Assembly (NCBI GenBank): GCA_012727425.1
Contig: JAAYHQ010000039.1
Coordinates: 26,163 to 90,162 of the forward strand
Length of the DNA stretch: 64,000 bases
Direction: 5' to 3'
Origin: Bacillota bacterium
GTDB taxonomy: Bacteria > Bacillota > UBA4882 > UBA10575
Shown: positions 60,472 to 64,000 of the stretch, piece by piece
Numbering within the stretch: position 1 is the stretch's first letter
Layout of the letters: each line of letters starts with the position of its first letter
Made by a program: the position numbers and the translations under genes
Notes under the pieces: model-generated
Seen by the model: the letters and a program-made list of their open reading frames with translations, nothing else
Told to the model about the DNA's origin: nothing
Databases searched by the model: none

Positions 60472-61914
60472 ATGAAGCAACGATCATGGCAGTTAACGCT
60501 GGGACCAAAAATGAAGAAAACCGGCCTCTGGTTGCTGGCTTTACTCATCATCGGCCTAGGCTTGGCCGCCTTTGGTGAACTGCGGACTGAGGCGGGCCCT
60601 TTCGGCTTGAGACTGGGCTTTGCCTGGGGTTGGCCGGGGGAAAGCCGTTTCGTGATTCCGCCCTTAGGGGAGATCAGGGTTTACACCCACCGGTGGCCGG
60701 TGGTTCTCTCGGCGACTTTGGAACGGATTGATCTCCCTTTACTCCAGCATGAACTGTTAGGGGTGGCCGAGGCCAGTCTATATCTGGAAAGCTTGTTAGC
60801 TAAGTTAAGGATTAATCTTTATTGGTTTTTGGCCAAGTTATGCCTGGTGGGCGGGGGCGCCGGTTTATTTGTGGCAGTGCTCCTTGGCCGGCGCCGGTTT
60901 GCCTTTTTATGGCGGATGGCCGCCGCCGGGGTCCTTTCGGTTTTGCTCATCATCGGCGGGGTGCTAGCCGACTTTGACGAAACGGCTTTTCAAAACCCCC
61001 GTTATGAAGGGGTTTTGGCGGCGGCGCCTTGGGCTTTAAGCTTGATCGAAGAAGGGCTGGACCGTCTGCCCGCCTTCAGCGCTAAACTGGCGGAAGTAGC
61101 CGGAAGTTTAGATACGGTTTGGGCGAAAGTCAATACCCTTTCACCGGTCTCCAACGGAGAGGGGGAAGTGAAAGTCCTCCATGTTTCGGATATCCACAAT
61201 AATCCGGCCGCCATTGAGTTTATTGAAAAGGTGATTACCGGTTTTGGGGTTGAGCTGGTGATCGATACCGGCGACCTCACCGACTACGGGACTGCTTTAG
61301 AAACGGAGTTGAACCGGAAAATTAACAACCTGGGAGTAAAATACCTGTTTATCCCGGGGAACCATGATTCGGCCGAGGTCGCCTCCCGTTTACGAAGGTA
61401 TAAAAACGTCATTGTGATGGCAAAACGGATTTACGAAACCAACGGTCTGACGATTATGGGTTGGCCGGATCCCGCCAGTGCCGGCACCACCAGCTTGCTA
61501 CCGGAGGAGGAGGAATTAAAGACGGAGGCGGAGGCCCTCCAGGCTTACGCGGCCGAAGCCGGAACCAAAATCCACCTGCTGGCGGTCCATAACCGGAAAA
61601 TGGCCACCCCGGCGCCGATGGGGATTCCCGTTGTTATCCACGGTCATACCCACCAACCGGGGATTACCCAAGAAGCAGGGAAAGTTTATGTTAACGCCGG
61701 GACTACCGGCGCAGCGGGCCTCCGCGGCTTGGGAAACGAGGCCATTCCTTATAGTGTCGCCCTTCTCCGTTTTAATCGGCAGGATGGGGATTATCACTTG
61801 GCGGCGGTTGATCTCATCCGTGTCTATGGCCTGAACGGCAAATTTATCCTGGAACGGACAGTGATCCACAAACCTGCCGGGGAGGAGGGCGGAAACAGTG
61901 AAAGTAAGGAGTGA
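60472..61914 (+). CDS. Membrane-anchored metallophosphoesterase
   Basis: 480 residues. TM segments near the N-terminus (about 12-32) and in the middle (about 115-180), then a calcineurin-like phosphoesterase domain (230-450). Metal motifs: LHVSDIHNN, VIDTGDLTD, IPGNHDSAE, HGHTHQPG. The catalytic side is probably external. Start uncertain: GTG 60451 lacks a ribosome-binding site and ATG 60472 has a weak GGGG. It may share a transcript with thpR, eight bases downstream. Confidence 0.85.
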   Translation: MKQRSWQLTLGPKMKKTGLWLLALLIIGLGLAAFGELRTEAGPFGLRLGFAWGWPGESRFVIPPLGEIRVYTHRWPVVLSATLERIDLPLLQHELLGVAEASLYLESLLAKLRINLYWFLAKLCLVGGGAGLFVAVLLGRRRFAFLWRMAAAGVLSVLLIIGGVLADFDETAFQNPRYEGVLAAAPWALSLIEEGLDRLPAFSAKLAEVAGSLDTVWAKVNTLSPVSNGEGEVKVLHVSDIHNNPAAIEFIEKVITGFGVELVIDTGDLTDYGTALETELNRKINNLGVKYLFIPGNHDSAEVASRLRRYKNVIVMAKRIYETNGLTIMGWPDPASAGTTSLLPEEEELKTEAEALQAYAAEAGTKIHLLAVHNRKMATPAPMGIPVVIHGHTHQPGITQEAGKVYVNAGTTGAAGLRGLGNEAIPYSVALLRFNRQDGDYHLAAVDLIRVYGLNGKFILERTVIHKPAGEEGGNSESKE

Positions 61915-61921
61915 GGAAAGC

Positions 61922-62503
61922 ATGCGGTTATTTCTGGCGGTGGCGTTGGCGGCCGAACTTCAGAGTAAAGTGGGCGCCTTGATTGACCAGTTTTCGGCGA
62001 CAAGTAAAGGGGTGAAGTGGATTGACCCTTGTCAAGCCCATTTTACCCTTTTTTTCTTGGGCGAACAGCCCCGGTCCTTAGTGGCAAGGCTCGATTCCCT
62101 GTTGAAGACGGAAGCCGCCGCCCACCGGCCTTTTTTACTTTCCCTGGGCCAAGGGGGCGTTTTTCCCGCTTGGCAAAACCCCCGTGTGCTCTGGTTGGGG
62201 GTGGAGCAGGGACGGGCGGAGCTCATGGCTTTGGCGGCCGGGGTGACGGCAGCCTGTCTCCAGAGCGGCCTTCCCAAACCGGACCGGCCTTTTGCCCCCC
62301 ATCTAACCTTAGGGCGGGTGAAAAAACCCCCGGCCGTCTTCGACCAGAGATTACTACAGCGGGGGGTAACAGGAGAAATGCGTGTGGATGGATTTACCCT
62401 CTTTGCCAGTGAGTTACGGCCCCAGGGTCCCCTCTACCGGGAACTGGTCACTTACCCGCTGGGCATCGCCGGAGAGAAGGAATTACACAACTCACTGCCT
62501 TAA
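61922..62503 (+). CDS. thpR: RNA 2',3'-cyclic phosphodiesterase ThpR
   Basis: 193 residues. Two-histidine phosphoesterase: AHFTLFFLGEQ and PHLTLGRVK are the paired HxTx motifs. It opens 2',3'-cyclic phosphates in RNA. AAGGAGTGAGG precedes ATG 61922; an upstream ATG at 61898 overlaps the previous gene. Terminator downstream. Confidence 0.95.
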   Translation: MRLFLAVALAAELQSKVGALIDQFSATSKGVKWIDPCQAHFTLFFLGEQPRSLVARLDSLLKTEAAAHRPFLLSLGQGGVFPAWQNPRVLWLGVEQGRAELMALAAGVTAACLQSGLPKPDRPFAPHLTLGRVKKPPAVFDQRLLQRGVTGEMRVDGFTLFASELRPQGPLYRELVTYPLGIAGEKELHNSLP

Positions 62504-62578
62504 GCTTTGCTTACATATCCGAGTCATGAGTTATTGAGGGTTTGTTTTCTCTTTAAAGTGATTAAAACTAATGGTAGT

Positions 62579-62612
62579 CACCATCTCCGCCGGGGCCGGA
62601 TGGTGTTTCTTT
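62579..62612 (+). terminator. Terminator after thpR
   Basis: CACCATC (62579-62585) pairs with GATGGTG (62599-62605), then TTTCTTT. It contains the 15-base string also found at 54056-54070. Confidence 0.7.
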
Positions 62613-62707
62613 GGCTCCGGCAAAAATTTTTGAGGATCCTTTAAAATTAGGCGCCGGGGCGTCGATCAGCAGTGAAGGCTTTTTTAAGTAAAGAAGGAGG
62701 ATGGTTC

Positions 62708-63124
62708 ATGAAAGCCAAGTTGGAATGGGACGGAGTCTTAGGTTTTTCGGCGACGGGGGAATCGGGGCAGCGGATCACCACCGATGCGTCGGTGGCAGCC
62801 GGCGGACGGGGTTTAGGCCCGACACCGATGGAGTTGGTCCTCTTCGGACTGGGTGGTTGCATGGGGATTGATGTGGTGTTGATCCTGCAAAAATCCCGGG
62901 TTGAACTAAGGGCTTTCTCCATGGAACTGGAGGGGGAGAGAGCGTCCGCTCATCCCCGCGGGTTTACCAAAATCCGGGTGGGTTTACATCTAAAAGGAAA
63001 AGGGCTGGATGATACCGTCATTACGCGGGCGATCAACCTTTCCCTCGAAAAGTATTGTTCGGTCCGGAGTTCATTAAAGGCCGAGGTGGTAACGGAATAT
63101 ACCTTTGAAAATTGCTCCGACTAA
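62708..63124 (+). CDS. OsmC-family protein
   Basis: 138 residues of the OsmC/Ohr superfamily. Visible are GPTPMELVLFGLGGCMGIDVV, with the first conserved Cys, and EKYCSVRSSL, with the second (usual motif CPxxxSL). Members reduce organic hydroperoxides or act in sulfur handling. AAGGAGGA precedes ATG 62708; ATG 62672 lies too far upstream. Confidence 0.93.
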   Translation: MKAKLEWDGVLGFSATGESGQRITTDASVAAGGRGLGPTPMELVLFGLGGCMGIDVVLILQKSRVELRAFSMELEGERASAHPRGFTKIRVGLHLKGKGLDDTVITRAINLSLEKYCSVRSSLKAEVVTEYTFENCSD

Positions 63125-63356
63125 AAAACCGCCCCGATTAGGCGCCGCGCCGGTGAACGGCGTTGGCTTCTTTGGCTTCCCACCGCACCTGGTGTGATGG
63201 CTTCACTGGTCTTGCCGTTCGATCTTCCTTTTCCTTGCCAGACCATGAACTCGTTGGGCGATTAACCTTACCAGATCTTTTTGGGCTAAATTCTATTCCC
63301 AACAGGAGATACTATTGGTGTGGGTCCGCGAGCGGCTGCGAAAAGGAGGTGGCAAG
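63125..63356. other. Non-coding stretch after the OsmC-like gene
   Basis: Nothing recognised. GGCGCCGCGCC and a few GC-rich inverted strings occur near 63140-63165 without a T run. Confidence 0.25.
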
Positions 63357-63560
63357 GTGAACCGTCGTTGGCGTCGTCTCTTGGCCGGTGGCATAATCGG
63401 CGCTGCCGCCAGTATGCTTTTGGGACGGAGAAGGGGAAGCCCGGCAATGGAGAGGAAGCTCCGCCGGCAGGTCAGGCCGATCTTCCGCTCGGTTTTGGGT
63501 CTGTTAACGAAGGAAGGTTTAGGGCAAAGTTTGCTTTTTCTACGGAGGCGGGTTAAATAA
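63357..63560 (+). CDS. Small basic protein, possible membrane anchor
   Basis: 67 residues, very Arg/Lys-rich, with one Ala/Gly-rich hydrophobic segment (LLAGGIIGAAASMLLG). GTG 63357 is chosen because AAAGGAGGTGG ends five bases earlier; the longer frame from 63315 has no such site. Similar short YtxH-like proteins exist, but I cannot assign a family. A terminator follows. Confidence 0.6.
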   Translation: MNRRWRRLLAGGIIGAAASMLLGRRRGSPAMERKLRRQVRPIFRSVLGLLTKEGLGQSLLFLRRRVK

Positions 63561-63597
63561 AGAGTCGGGCTGTTTTTGGAGATAAATTTGCGTGTAG

Positions 63598-63623
63598 AAA
63601 TGGCCACCCGGCCATTTTATTCT
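63598..63623 (+). terminator. Terminator after the small basic gene
   Basis: AAATGGCC-accc-GGCCATTTT followed by ATT. Confidence 0.8.
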
Positions 63624-63674
63624 TCCGTTTCACGGCCGTAAGGGGGGCCAACCGCGAGACGGGGTTGAGAAAAA

Positions 63675-64000
63675 ATGCGGTTTAAATTCCATCCCTTACT
63701 TCTGCTTACTGCTTTCCTGACCCTGTTTGCCGGTGCGTTGTTTTTTTTCCCCCGGATTATGCTCACTTTTTTCTTCGCTTTTTTCCTGGCTTTTCTCCTC
63801 GAACCGCTGGTTCAATGGTTTGAAGGGAAGGGCGCCAGCCGGCTGGCCGCGGTCATTACCGTCTTTTTTTTGATGTTTATTTGCGGCGCAGTTTTAGCGG
63901 TGACCTTCTTCCCCGGCCTGGTGGAGGATTTAAACCAAGCCCTGACCAAGTTGCCTACTTATGTTAAAGATCTCCAGCACTGGTTTGCCCGGTTGAATAA
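63675..64000 (+). CDS. AI-2E-family transporter (5' part, cut by the window end)
   Basis: The first 108 residues of a polytopic membrane protein open to the window edge. MRFKFHPLLLL, then PRIMLTFFFAFFLAFLLEPLVQWF and a segment like TVFFLMFICGAVL with FFPGLVEDLNQALTKLPTYVKDL match the N-terminal half of AI-2E/YtvI-type transporters. In spore formers the YtvI branch is sporulation-linked; this copy cannot be placed without the rest. The ATG at 63675 has a weak GGGG ribosome-binding site. Confidence 0.8.
   Translation, partial: MRFKFHPLLLLTAFLTLFAGALFFFPRIMLTFFFAFFLAFLLEPLVQWFEGKGASRLAAVITVFFLMFICGAVLAVTFFPGLVEDLNQALTKLPTYVKDLQHWFARLN

Noticed and set aside
1..64000. CRISPR array, insertion sequence or transposon
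   Set aside because: No array of regularly spaced repeats, no transposase motif and no paired terminal inverted repeats with target duplication seen on either strand.

Overview
The window reads as the chromosome of an anaerobic, spore-forming, H2-producing member of the Firmicutes. Sporulation or Spo0A-lineage markers are spo0A, abrB, spoVS, ylbJ, a yqhV-like gene, an alpha/beta-type SASP and a SPOCS-domain gene. Anaerobic H2 metabolism is shown by a three-gene NAD-linked [FeFe] hydrogenase (hydC-hydB-hydA), a sensory [FeFe] hydrogenase and two Rex redox sensors. Ribosome-binding sites are strong (AAGGAGG type) and TTG/GTG starts are very common. A lineage near Hydrogenispora/Capillibacterium or Limnochordia would fit, but that is a guess. 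I see no insertion sequence, prophage, CRISPR array or rRNA; this is core chromosome with unusual lineage-specific modules.

Layout. 1-5 kb: phasin-like gene, yhbY, typA and a tandem-GGDEF protein behind a promoter and a 140-nt leader. 5-9.3 kb: tyrS under a tyrosine T-box, an exported FG-GAP-like protein and a membrane protein with an apparent CTG start. 9.3-18 kb: rsmI, abrB (with a Spo0A box just after its promoter), metG under a methionine T-box, tatD, a TatD-linked radical SAM gene, a YabE-like 3D-domain protein, a REC-GGDEF protein, ksgA and ykuK. 18-24.3 kb: recA (LexA box), recX, rny, an unknown gene, ymdB, spoVS and a membrane dipeptidase. 24.5-34 kb: GNAT gene and spo0A behind a candidate 0A box, then rlmN, FHA, prpC, prkC (PASTA kinase), rsgA, rpe, cheX, ireB and murA. 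This gathers the Ser/Thr phospho-signalling set (kinase, phosphatase, FHA reader, IreB substrate) with its probable cell-wall target MurA.

34-41 kb: DUF441, YqhV-like, YlbJ, SASP, then on the minus strand a large alkaline-phosphatase-fold membrane protein and an EamA transporter, then a SPOCS-domain gene. 41-51.4 kb is the redox/hydrogen region: rex1, five tRNA genes (Lys, Glu, Val, Asp, Phe) in two transcription units, a Cys-rich small protein, rex2 with a near-ideal Rex operator, and one long run of a [2Fe-2S] protein, sensory hydrogenase (H-domain plus PAS), SpoIIE-type phosphatase and hydC-hydB-hydA. A second Rex-like palindrome sits in front of this run. The simplest reading is that NADH/NAD+ ratio (Rex) and H2 (sensory hydrogenase plus phosphatase) both feed into control of an NADH/ferredoxin hydrogenase.

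51.7-64 kb: a bacterial Ski2/Mtr4-like helicase, a bactofilin-like membrane protein, an L,D-transpeptidase, a second CheX with an HD-GYP protein behind two abutting palindromes, a two-gene split-FtsH module (one-TM extracytoplasmic protein plus an FtsH lacking its external domain), a membrane metallophosphoesterase, thpR, an OsmC-like protein, a small basic protein and the 5' end of an AI-2E-family transporter cut by the window edge.

The least explained signals are the split FtsH pair, the sensory-hydrogenase/phosphatase module with its two Rex paralogues and different operators, the chain of overlapping micro-ORFs before ksgA, an open membrane-peptide frame between prpC and prkC, and the large AP-fold membrane protein.
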